Assembly (NCBI GenBank): GCA_016190025.1
Contig: JACPRG010000085.1
Coordinates: 1-12,415, forward strand
Length of the DNA stretch: 12,415 bases
Source: Candidatus Tectimicrobiota bacterium
Lineage (GTDB): Bacteria > UBA8248 > JACPRG01
Direction of reading: 5' to 3'
This document shows, piece after piece, positions 6,120 through 12,415 of the stretch (position 1 is the first letter of the stretch; the number at the start of each line of letters is the position of its first letter). The translations under genes and the position numbers were made by a program. The notes under the pieces were generated by a model. It made no database searches. It was not told where the DNA came from and was given only the letters and a program-made list of their open reading frames with translations.

Positions 6120-7820
6120 ATGGGTGAGCTGACGATTCTCTATGACCTTGTGGTGATCTTCGCGGTGGCGGTCGCTGCCGTGGCCCTTCTCCGGCGGGTT
6201 GGCGTCCCCCCCATCGCCGGCTTCATCCTCGCCGGCGCCCTGCTGGGGCCGCGGTCGTTCGGTCTCATTCAGGACGTGGAGCGCGTGGACGTCCTCGCCG
6301 AGATCGGGGTGGTCCTCCTTCTTTTCGGAATCGGGCTTGAGATTTCCCTCGGGCGGCTTCGCCGCCTGTGGCGGCCGATTGTGTTCGGCGGCGCGCTCCA
6401 GGTCGGCATCACCGTCCTCGCGACGGCTTCCCTCGCGAGGCTCTTCGGTCAGCCCGTCGGGACCTCTGTCTTCCTGGGCTGCCTCGTTGCCGTATCCAGC
6501 ACGGCGATTGTGCTCCGGGGGCTGGAGGCGCGGGGCGAGCTGGAAGCGCCCCACGGCCGCCTCACGCTCGGCATCCTCGTCTTCCAGGACCTCAGCGTGG
6601 TCCCCATGATGCTTGCGATCCCGCTGTTCGCGGGACAGGGCGCGACGGGCTGGAACCTGGCGGGGGCGATGCTCAAGGCGGCGGCCGTGCTGGCGGGAGT
6701 GCTCTTCGCGGCCCGTCTCCTGGTTCCGCGCGCGCTGGGTTGGATCGCCGGGACGCGCCAGCGGGACCTCTTCGTGCTCACCGTGTTTCTCGTCTGCATC
6801 GGGACTGCCTGGGCGGCGTCGACCGCGGGTGTGTCGCTGGCCCTGGGGGCCTTTCTCGGGGGGCTCGTGGTGGCCGGAAGCGAGTACCGCCACCAAGCCC
6901 TCGCCGACCTGATCCCGTTCCGGGAGGTTCTGACCAGCGTGTTCTTCGTGTCCGTCGGAATGCTGCTCGACCCGGAGGTCATCTGGGGAAACGTCGGACC
7001 GATCCTTCTCCTGCTCGTCGGGATCCTCGCAGGCAAGTTCGCGGTGGTGTTTGCGGCCGCGGCGGTCCTGCGCTTGCCCCTTCGGGTGTGCGTGCTGGCG
7101 GCGGCCGCGCTGGCCCAGGTCGGCGAGTTCTCCTTCGTGCTGGCGCGCGCCGCCGGGGGCACCGGGCTTCTCGCCGGATGGCTTGAGAGCAACTTGTTTG
7201 CCGCCGTGATCCTGTCGATGCTTGTCAGCCCGCTTGGCCTGGCCTTGGGTCCCCACCTCGCAGCGGGCATCGGGAAAATCCGGATGCTCACGCTCCTCTT
7301 GCGGGTGCGGACGGCTGAGGACGCCGTGAAGCGGGTCCGGACGTGGCATGACCATGTGATCATCGCCGGTTACGGCGTGGCGGGCCAGGAGCTGGCTCGT
7401 TCGCTGCGGGAGTGCGGCGTTCCATACGTCATCGCGGACCTGAATCCGCACAACGTCCGCCAGGCCGCCGCCCAGGGGGAGCCGGCCTACTTCGGCGACG
7501 TGACCAGCCCGGAGGTGCTGGAGCTTCTGGGCGCCGCACATGCGAGGGAGCTCGTCCTCGTCATCAACGACCCGACCGCCGCCGAAAGGGCCGCCGGAGC
7601 GGCGCGCCGCGTCGCCCCCAACCTGTACATCCTGGTGCGGTCCCGCTATCTGTCGGATCTGCCCTCCCTCGTCAGGGCCGGGGCCAACCGGGTCATCCCG
7701 GCCGAGCTGGAGGCTGCCGTCGAAGTGGTCGCTCACGTGCTGGGCCGGCATGGCTGCGGCGGGGATCAGGTTGCCGATCGCCTTTCCCGCGTCCGGCGGA
7801 GGAGGGAAGAGCGCCTGTGA
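6120..7820 (+). CDS. Kef-type (CPA2) cation/proton antiporter with TrkA-N domain
   Basis: This 566-aa inner-membrane protein has about twelve hydrophobic segments (residues 5-385) followed by a cytoplasmic nucleotide-binding domain. Family landmarks are LFGIGLE (68-74), QDLSVVP (156-162) with the putative ion-site Asp157, FFVSVGMLLD (275-284) and ALAQVGEFSFV (330-340). The C-terminal Rossmann domain starts with HVIIAGYGVAG (412-422), the GxGxxG motif of TrkA-N/RCK domains that bind NAD(H), with a conserved Asp at 440. The architecture matches KefB/KefC and related monovalent cation/proton antiporters, so it probably exports K+ or Na+ in exchange for H+ under redox or electrophile control. Glutathione dependence cannot be inferred. 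The ATG at 6120 lacks a strong ribosome binding site, which fits coupling to the upstream gene. It ends 13 bases from the convergent MFS gene. Confidence 0.93.
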   Translation: MGELTILYDLVVIFAVAVAAVALLRRVGVPPIAGFILAGALLGPRSFGLIQDVERVDVLAEIGVVLLLFGIGLEISLGRLRRLWRPIVFGGALQVGITVLATASLARLFGQPVGTSVFLGCLVAVSSTAIVLRGLEARGELEAPHGRLTLGILVFQDLSVVPMMLAIPLFAGQGATGWNLAGAMLKAAAVLAGVLFAARLLVPRALGWIAGTRQRDLFVLTVFLVCIGTAWAASTAGVSLALGAFLGGLVVAGSEYRHQALADLIPFREVLTSVFFVSVGMLLDPEVIWGNVGPILLLLVGILAGKFAVVFAAAAVLRLPLRVCVLAAAALAQVGEFSFVLARAAGGTGLLAGWLESNLFAAVILSMLVSPLGLALGPHLAAGIGKIRMLTLLLRVRTAEDAVKRVRTWHDHVIIAGYGVAGQELARSLRECGVPYVIADLNPHNVRQAAAQGEPAYFGDVTSPEVLELLGAAHARELVLVINDPTAAERAAGAARRVAPNLYILVRSRYLSDLPSLVRAGANRVIPAELEAAVEVVAHVLGRHGCGGDQVADRLSRVRRRREERL

Positions 7821-7833
7821 TCGCGGGGACGGT

Positions 7834-9063
7834 TCAGGCGCGCGAGGCTTCGCGATCCGGGGGAAGCATCCAGGCGCATCCCGCAGCCGGGGCGAGAAGA
7901 AAGAAGAGCATGGCGATGGCGACCGTCAGGCCGAACCGATCCGCGATCGCGCCCATGATCAGAATCCCCACACTCCCCACCGCCCACGTGACCCCCAGGA
8001 TCAAGCTGGACACCGTGCTGGAGCTCTCGGGCACCAGTTCCTGCGCCTTGGCGAGCGTCACGCCCAGGGTGGAAAGGGCCGTCGCGCCAAAGAGCGCCAG
8101 GAGCACCCAGGAGATCGGTCCGCGCGTCCAAAGGAACCCGTAGCCCAGGGGGAGGGCAATCAGGAGCGCGCACAGGAGTGTGCGCTTCCGGCCGATGCGG
8201 TCCGCCATCCGGCCGCCCGCCAGCGTTCCCACCGCCCCCGCCCCGACAAAGACGGAGATGGAGGCCCCGGCGGTCACCAGGGAGTATCCCTTCTGGACGA
8301 ACAGAAGCGGAAGAAAGCTGGTGAGGCCCGTCATGACGCTTGTCCGAAGGGCCTCGAGCGACCAGATGAGGGCCAAGGGGCGGGCGTTCCGGGCGAACGG
8401 CTTCAGGAAGCTCGAGCCGCCCGGCCACGGCGTGCCGCCCTCCTTCGGGGGGGTCCAGTGCCGGTACAAGGCGGTGGAGATGGCGAAGGCCGGAAGGGCG
8501 AGCAGGATCACGTACTGGAAGCCCAGGTAGGCCGCGATGGGCGCCGCCATGAGGGGACCCAGGGCGTAGCCGAGCCTTCCGGACGTCATGAAGAGGGCCA
8601 TCCCGAAGGCCCGGCGGTTTCCGGCGGCTTCGCCGGACAGGGCGGCGGCCTGTGGGTGAAATGCACCGGTCGAGATGCCCGCGACGAAGAGGCTGGCCAG
8701 GACGACAAAGTAAAGCGGCAGCCAGCCCAGGGCGCTGATCAGAAACCCCGTGCAGGATAGGCTCCAAATGGTGAAATTGAACCGGGGAAACCGGTCGGCC
8801 AGGATGCCGAACGGAGCCTGTCCCACCGAGGCCATGATGGCATAGACCGTCGGCAGGAGTGCTGCCAGCGTCAGGGACAGGTTGAACTTTTGGACGAGAA
8901 GGGGCAGGAGGGTCGAGAGCGCGCCGCTGTAGGCGTCCACTATGAGATGGCCGGCGGCCAACCAAAAGAAGAGACGGCGCGCATCGGCGCCGGCTCTGGG
9001 CGTTGATTCGACCTCCAAGACGGGTTCCGCGACGGTCCCGTCGCGCTTTTCGATTTGCTGCAC
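7834..9063 (-). CDS. MFS exporter, fosmidomycin-resistance (Fsr)-like
   Basis: This 12-segment major facilitator resembles Fsr-type drug exporters: it opens with WLAAGHLIVDAYSGALSTLLP and has GILADRFPR between helices 2 and 3, GAFHPQAAAL in helix 4, and GGRMADRIGRKR between helices 8 and 9. These are MFS loop signatures and the HP-containing helix 4 seen in Fsr homologues. From GTG 9063 the protein has 409 aa, close to the usual length of about 400; longer in-frame starts at ATG 9150 or 9228 would add an uncharacteristic tail overlapping the promoter region. No start has a good ribosome binding site, so this choice is uncertain. It is expected in the inner membrane as a proton-driven exporter of a small molecule. 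A hairpin lies just upstream (9103-9133), and the gene shares a divergent region with the radical SAM gene. Confidence 0.88.
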   Translation of the reverse strand: MQQIEKRDGTVAEPVLEVESTPRAGADARRLFFWLAAGHLIVDAYSGALSTLLPLLVQKFNLSLTLAALLPTVYAIMASVGQAPFGILADRFPRFNFTIWSLSCTGFLISALGWLPLYFVVLASLFVAGISTGAFHPQAAALSGEAAGNRRAFGMALFMTSGRLGYALGPLMAAPIAAYLGFQYVILLALPAFAISTALYRHWTPPKEGGTPWPGGSSFLKPFARNARPLALIWSLEALRTSVMTGLTSFLPLLFVQKGYSLVTAGASISVFVGAGAVGTLAGGRMADRIGRKRTLLCALLIALPLGYGFLWTRGPISWVLLALFGATALSTLGVTLAKAQELVPESSSTVSSLILGVTWAVGSVGILIMGAIADRFGLTVAIAMLFFLLAPAAGCAWMLPPDREASRA

Positions 9064-9102
9064 AGCCGCCACCCGTCGATTTCGGATGGGATTCACAAGA
9101 GA

Positions 9103-9133
9103 AACCGGAGCGCGCTGGTTGCACACTCCGGTT
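9103..9133 (-). repeat. Eight-pair inverted repeat in the MFS leader
   Basis: AACCGGAG (9103-9110) and CTCCGGTT (9126-9133) are exact inverted copies separated by 15 bases. Read toward the MFS gene the second arm runs into TTTCTCTT. It may be a leader hairpin or an operator; if translation really begins at 9150 or upstream it would instead be coding. Confidence 0.4.
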
Positions 9134-9184
9134 GTCCCGAGGATTCCCATTCTAACAGCCGGAGTCGGTTTTGAGAAATCGCGC

Positions 9185-9213
9185 TTGACAAGGCATCTTA
9201 AGATGACGAAAAT
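9185..9213 (+). promoter_or_regulatory. Promoter with central palindrome upstream of the radical SAM gene
   Basis: TTGACA (9185-9190, perfect -35 box) and GAAAAT (9208-9213, four of six to the -10 consensus) are 17 bases apart. The spacer carries the perfect 12-base palindrome CATCTTAAGATG (9194-9205), an operator-like position where a dimeric repressor could block RNA polymerase. The predicted leader is only about 24 bases. This stretch is clearly AT-richer than its surroundings, and it is also the shared divergent region with the MFS gene. Confidence 0.6.
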
Positions 9214-9243
9214 AATACGAAAGTACATTCATGGGGCGTTGCC

Positions 9244-10314
9244 ATGGCGGGGTCATCGCTTTCGGTTCGCGGGCGCGGGGCGGGGGAGAACCCCCCGAAC
9301 CGTTTTGAGTCACTCTCTTACGATTGGGAGAGGGACGAGACGAACTTGGAGGTCCCGGCCCCCGGCACCTGCTTTTTCAAAGATTCCACCCGCTCCATTC
9401 TTTCCTGCAACGAAAGCCCGGACGTCGGCTTTGAGGCAAGCCTCAATCCCTACCGCGGATGTGAGCACGGTTGCGTTTACTGCTACGCGCGTCCCACGCA
9501 CGAATACCTGGGGTTTTCAGCGGGTCTGGATTTCGAGACGAAGATCCTGGTGAAGGAGGATGCGCCGGGCCTGCTGCGCAAGGCGCTGTCCTCCCCCCGC
9601 TGGAGGCCGCAGGTGGTGGCGATGAGCGGGGTGACCGACCCCTACCAGCCGGTCGAGCGGCGCCTGGCCCTGACCCGCCGATGTCTTGAGGTGTTCCTGG
9701 GGTTCCGAAATCCCGTCGTCATTGTCACCAAGAGCCATCTCGTGACGCGCGACATCGATCTGCTGGCGGGGCTGGCGCGCTGCCAGGCGGCCGCCGTTTA
9801 TCTGTCCGTCACGACGCTGGATGGCCGGCTGAGCCGGATCATGGAGCCCCGCGCCTCGCGTCCCGCCCGCCGCCTCGCCGCCATCGAGGCCCTCGCTCGG
9901 GCCGGCGTGCCGGTGGGGGTTCTCGTCGCGCCGGTCATCCCCGGCCTGACGGACCACGAGATCCCGTCGATCGTCGCGGCGTCGGCCCGGGCCGGGGCCC
10001 GGTTCGCGGGGTACGTGGAGCTTCGGCTCCCTTACGGCGTGGGCGGGATCTTCGAGCGGTGGCTGGCCCGGCACCTCCCGGAGGCGAAGGAGAAGGTGCT
10101 GAACCGGGTCCGGGCGATCCGGGGCGGTCGGCTGAACGACCCCCGCTTCGGCCACCGGATGAGAGGGAGCGGGGTCTTCGCCGAGCAGACGGCGGCCCTG
10201 TTCCGTGTGGCCTGCCGGAGGGCGGGCGTCGAGGGCCGCTGCCCGGCCCTTTCGACCGCCGCCTTCCGCCGGCCGTGCGGCGATCAGCTCTCCCTTTTCG
10301 GGCGGCCGGCGTGA
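9244..10314 (+). CDS. PA0069-family radical SAM protein
   Basis: This 356-aa protein carries the radical SAM cluster motif as CEHGCVYCYARPTHEYLG, with Cys73, Cys77 and Cys80 (CxxxCxxC) binding the 4Fe-4S cluster that cleaves S-adenosylmethionine. The motif followed by YARPTHE, and the N-terminal RGRGAGENPPNRFE, are typical of the PA0069/Rv2578c-like family, related to spore photoproduct lyase and widespread outside spore-formers. Further family stretches are VAMSGVTDPYQPVE and VVIVTKSHLVTRDIDLL. The reaction is unknown; a nucleic-acid role has been suggested for the family by similarity to photoproduct lyase. ATG 9244 keeps the GRGA motif. An ATG at 9231 is in another frame. The ribosome binding site is weak, but a good promoter lies at 9185-9213. 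Confidence 0.92.
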   Translation: MAGSSLSVRGRGAGENPPNRFESLSYDWERDETNLEVPAPGTCFFKDSTRSILSCNESPDVGFEASLNPYRGCEHGCVYCYARPTHEYLGFSAGLDFETKILVKEDAPGLLRKALSSPRWRPQVVAMSGVTDPYQPVERRLALTRRCLEVFLGFRNPVVIVTKSHLVTRDIDLLAGLARCQAAAVYLSVTTLDGRLSRIMEPRASRPARRLAAIEALARAGVPVGVLVAPVIPGLTDHEIPSIVAASARAGARFAGYVELRLPYGVGGIFERWLARHLPEAKEKVLNRVRAIRGGRLNDPRFGHRMRGSGVFAEQTAALFRVACRRAGVEGRCPALSTAAFRRPCGDQLSLFGRPA

Positions 10315-10383
10315 GAGCGATCGCATGAGGGAGAAGAGGCGGGAGATGAAACCCCCTGCGCGCCGGCCCCATCGTCGGGGTCC

Positions 10384-10411
10384 TTGACCTCCGCCGTTCC
10401 TTTCGTACACA
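10384..10411 (+). promoter_or_regulatory. Candidate promoter for the ArsB/NhaD-like permease
   Basis: TTGACC (10384-10389, five of six) and TACACA (10406-10411, three of six) are 16 bases apart. Transcription would start near 10418, ahead of the GAGGGAG at 10432-10438, which supports TTG 10448 as the translation start over TTG 10412. Confidence 0.35.
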
Positions 10412-10447
10412 TTGGCGATCCGGCCTGCGCAGAGGGAGAAAGACAGC

Positions 10448-11662
10448 TTGGACGCCGCGGTGCTCCTGGTGTTCGGCTTTGTGTACCTGGGCATGATCTT
10501 GGGCCGCATCCCCGGCCTGGCTCTGGACCGGACGGGCGTCGCCCTGCTGGGCGCCATCGTCCTTTTGGCCGCCGGGCGGGTCGGGCCGGACGACGCCATC
10601 GCCGCGATAGACGCGCCCACCCTCGCTTTGCTCTTCGGGCTGATGGTGGTCTCGGCCCAGTTCCGCCTGGGCGGTTTCTACTCGCACCTGGTCCGCCAGC
10701 TGGCCGCCATCGAGATTTCGCCGGGCCGCCTGTTGGCCTTGTTGATCGGGCTGGTGGGGGTTTTGTCGGCGGTGCTGGCCAACGATATTGTTTGCCTGGC
10801 GGTGGCCCCGGTTTTGGCCGAGGGCTGCGCCCGGCGGGGCTTGGACCCCAAACCCTTCCTCCTGGCCCTGGCCTGCGCGGCCAACGTCGGCTCGGCGGCC
10901 ACGCTGATCGGAAACCCCCAGAACATCCTCATCGGACAGGTGCTCCGCCTCTCTTTCGGCCGCTACCTGGTGGATGCGGGGCCGCCGGCCGCGGCCGGGT
11001 TGGTCGTCGTGTGGTGGGTCATCTGGAGGCGCACCGCCGGGAGGTGGCGGCGGGAGACGGCCGTGCCCGAGGTGGAGACGCCCCCCTTCAACGCCTGGCA
11101 GACGGCCAAGGGCCTGGCGGTGATCTGCGCTTTGGTGGTCTCCTTCCTGGTCTCCCCTTGGCCGCGGGAGGTCCTCGCCCTGGTGGCGGCCGGGCTGCTC
11201 CTCTGTTCCAGGCGCATGCGCTCCAGCCGGATGCTGAACCTGGTCGACTGGCAGCTGCTGGTCCTCTTCGTGGGGCTCTTCGTGGTCAACCACGCCCTGG
11301 AGGTCTCCGGGGCCCCGGAGGCTGCCAAGGACCTCCTGGTCTCGCGAGGCGTCCGCCTGGAAAATCCCGGCTGGCTCTTCGGCGTGTCCGTGGTGCTGTC
11401 CAACCTGGTGTCCAACGTCCCGGCCGTGATGCTCCTTTTGTCTTCCGCTGCGCACCCTTGGGCCGGCCCGGTTCTGGCTTTGTCCTCCACCCTGGCGGGA
11501 AACCTGCTCATCGTGGGCTCGATTGCGAACATCATCGTCGTGGACCAGGCCGCCCGCCTGGGGGTGGGCATCACCTGGCGGGAGCACGCGCGGGTCGGCG
11601 CGCCGGTGACGCTCTGGACGCTGGGCGTGGCCGCGCTTTGGCTTTGGCTCCGGGCCGGCTGA
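10448..11662 (+). CDS. ArsB/NhaD-like (ion transporter superfamily) permease
   Basis: This inner-membrane protein of 404 aa has about ten to twelve hydrophobic segments in two inverted halves. The first half has LANDIVCLAVAPVL and the loop GSAATLIGNPQNILIG; the GNPxN motif is typical of the ArsB/NhaD/DASS superfamily. The second half has the matching SNLVSNVPAVMLLLSS and GNLLIVGSIANIIVV. These repeated SN/GN stretches form the transport site in the superfamily. The substrate may be a cation in exchange for protons, an oxyanion such as arsenite, or a carboxylate; the sequence does not decide. No arsenic genes (arsR, arsA, arsC) lie nearby. I choose TTG 10448, ten bases after GAGGGAG (10432-10438); TTG 10412, twelve codons upstream, lies at the predicted promoter and is less likely. 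Confidence 0.87.
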   Translation: MDAAVLLVFGFVYLGMILGRIPGLALDRTGVALLGAIVLLAAGRVGPDDAIAAIDAPTLALLFGLMVVSAQFRLGGFYSHLVRQLAAIEISPGRLLALLIGLVGVLSAVLANDIVCLAVAPVLAEGCARRGLDPKPFLLALACAANVGSAATLIGNPQNILIGQVLRLSFGRYLVDAGPPAAAGLVVVWWVIWRRTAGRWRRETAVPEVETPPFNAWQTAKGLAVICALVVSFLVSPWPREVLALVAAGLLLCSRRMRSSRMLNLVDWQLLVLFVGLFVVNHALEVSGAPEAAKDLLVSRGVRLENPGWLFGVSVVLSNLVSNVPAVMLLLSSAAHPWAGPVLALSSTLAGNLLIVGSIANIIVVDQAARLGVGITWREHARVGAPVTLWTLGVAALWLWLRAG

Positions 11663-11808
11663 CCTCATCCAGGCTCGGCGTCGCGAGGACGGGAAATCGT
11701 CGGGGCCGGCTTAACAAAGTGCGCGCTTTGACGTACTCTCGACCCTGTCAGGCGTTGTCTGTAGGGTCTTGAGCCGCGGGGGAGAACACTTCCAGGGAAG
11801 GAGGAGAA
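11663..11808. other. Intergenic region before the RidA gene
   Basis: I see no gene in these 146 bases. There is an imperfect palindrome AAAGTGCGCGCTTT, a TTGACG with no matching -10 box at proper spacing, and the strong ribosome binding site GGAAGGAGGAG just before the RidA start. Confidence 0.5.
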
Positions 11809-12198
11809 ATGCCAAGGGAGATTTTTCAGCCGAAGGGGCTTTCGGATCCGCGTCCGCGCTACTCCCAGCTTTCCAGGTTCGGAAAACTGGTGTACGTGGC
11901 GGGGCAATTGGCCCTGGACGCCAACGGGAGCCTGGTCGGCAAGGGGGACATCCAGGCCCAGACCCGCCAGGTGTTTGAGAACATCCAGAAATGCCTGGAG
12001 GCGGTCGGGGCCGGCTTCGATAACGTGGTGAAGATCAACGTCTACTTGACGGACATCCGCCAGCAGCTGGGGGCGGTCGCGAAGGTGAGACAGGAATACT
12101 TTACTTCCGCGGCCGTGCCCAGCACGACGGTAGAGGTCTCTCGCCTCGCGCATCCCGACGCCCTGTTGGAGATCGAGGCCATCGCCGTCCTGGACTGA
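11809..12198 (+). CDS. RidA/YjgF/YER057c/UK114-family protein
   Basis: This 129-aa protein matches the RidA family over its whole length: LVYVAGQLALDANGSLVGKGDIQAQTRQVFENI, the VVKINVYLTDI segment, and the C-terminal signature VEVSRLAHPDALLEIEAIAVLD. The Arg in VSRL corresponds to the Arg of archetypal RidA that holds the substrate carboxylate in enamine/imine deaminases. It therefore may hydrolyse reactive 2-aminoacrylate-type intermediates made by PLP enzymes in the cytoplasm, probably as a trimer. The start ATG 11809 follows GGAAGGAGGAG, the best ribosome binding site in the window. There is no obvious functional link to the permease gene upstream, and the gene may have its own promoter. 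The end of this gene abuts an OmpA-like relic in another frame. Confidence 0.93.
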   Translation: MPREIFQPKGLSDPRPRYSQLSRFGKLVYVAGQLALDANGSLVGKGDIQAQTRQVFENIQKCLEAVGAGFDNVVKINVYLTDIRQQLGAVAKVRQEYFTSAAVPSTTVEVSRLAHPDALLEIEAIAVLD

Positions 12199-12220
12199 GA
12201 CTTCCGAGGGGGGAACTTTC

Positions 12221-12325
12221 ATCTCGCGGGCGATCGGTCGCGGCGAATCCAATCCCGTCGCCCCCAACGAGACGGAAGAAGGCCCGCGCCTCAACCGGCG
12301 CGTGGAGGTGGCTCTGGACCCGTAA
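12221..12325 (+). pseudogene. Relic of an OmpA/MotB-like C-terminal domain
   Basis: From about 12221 to TAA 12323-12325 the frame encodes about 34 residues ending in GRGESNPVAPNETEEG, then RLNRRVEVAL. This is the closing signature of OmpA-like peptidoglycan-binding domains (GxGES.PVA.N.T.EGR..NRRVE). The earlier part of the domain and any start codon are absent: upstream in this frame the DNA is the end of the RidA gene. It looks like a leftover of a truncated outer-membrane or flagellar-motor-type gene, brought next to the RidA gene by deletion or rearrangement. The motif is short but specific. Confidence 0.65.
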
Positions 12326-12415
12326 GGGCTTTCGTAGAAGGGACCGGGCTCAGAGCGCCCAACCCCTTGCATGGACTGGCTCCCCGGGCATGCCAGTTCT
12401 CGACCCGTCGAAGAC
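12326..12415. other. Right edge, no gene recognised
   Basis: No coding frame or RNA gene is recognisable in the last 90 bases. A six-pair inverted repeat, ACTGGC (12375-12380) with GCCAGT (12392-12397), is present without a T-run and may be chance. Confidence 0.4.

Noticed and set aside
6099..7751. 550-aa minus-strand open frame opposite the antiporter gene
   Set aside because: The composition is dominated by charged residues, Gly and His from antisense codon usage, with no recognisable domain; the plus-strand antiporter explains the DNA.
9935..11668. 577-aa minus-strand open frame opposite the radical SAM and permease genes
   Set aside because: It spans two clearly coding plus-strand genes and their gap, and has a highly biased, repetitive composition.
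12375..12397. ACTGGC/GCCAGT inverted repeat near the right edge
   Set aside because: It has only six pairs with an 11-base loop, no T-run and no adjacent gene end, so it is compatible with chance.
1..12415. CRISPR array, insertion sequence, integrase or prophage genes
   Set aside because: I saw no regularly spaced repeats, transposase or integrase motifs, or phage structural genes.

Overview
The window is strongly GC-rich bacterial DNA holding twelve genes that I can support, one of them cut by the window edge, plus one short gene relic. Long antisense open frames are common, as expected at this GC, and none looks like a real gene. The outstanding feature is that three unrelated genes in the first 4.2 kb (1015-1659, 1753-2082, 2732-4138) each carry an in-frame TGA at the position where the family has its reactive cysteine or selenocysteine. 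Each TGA is followed, 16-22 nt on, by a small hairpin whose loop has G as its second base. That is the pattern of bacterial selenocysteine insertion (SECIS) elements, so I read all three as selenoproteins. The organism therefore probably has SelA/SelB/SelC/SelD (none in this window) and a large selenoproteome. GC-rich, selenoprotein-rich lineages such as Desulfobacterota, NC10 or Rokubacteria-like groups would fit, but the taxon cannot be settled from this sequence. An OmpA-type C-terminal relic suggests a diderm cell envelope.

Layout. 1-678 (-): class I glutamine amidotransferase, cut by the window edge. 1015-1659 (+): deiodinase-family selenoprotein with a TUPPY motif. 1753-2082 (-): small heavy-metal-associated (HMA) selenoprotein with a CxxU site. 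2354-2593 (+): protein with two CDGSH iron-sulfur motifs. 2732-4138 (-): persulfide-dioxygenase-like metallo-beta-lactamase fold fused to two rhodanese domains, with Sec beside the last metal-site histidine. 4483-4884 (+): small cupin. 4958-6061 (+): cyanuric acid hydrolase/barbiturase family ring-opening amidohydrolase. 6120-7820 (+): Kef-type cation/proton antiporter. 7834-9063 (-): MFS exporter of the fosmidomycin-resistance type. 9244-10314 (+): PA0069-family radical SAM protein. 10448-11662 (+): ArsB/NhaD-like permease. 11809-12198 (+): RidA-family protein. 12221-12325 (+): OmpA-like relic.

How the parts may work together. The first third looks like a redox, sulfur and soft-metal neighbourhood: a persulfide oxidation/sulfurtransferase fusion, a metal-binding CxxU protein, a thioredoxin-fold Sec enzyme and a CDGSH protein. 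They lie on alternating strands, so they are neighbours and not one operon; a shared role is inference. The middle cupin, ring-opening amidohydrolase and antiporter genes run in one direction with short gaps and may be cotranscribed. The last third is a set of independent units, each with its own candidate promoter or ribosome binding site. A conventional gene caller would split or shorten all three Sec genes at the TGA and so miss the most interesting content.
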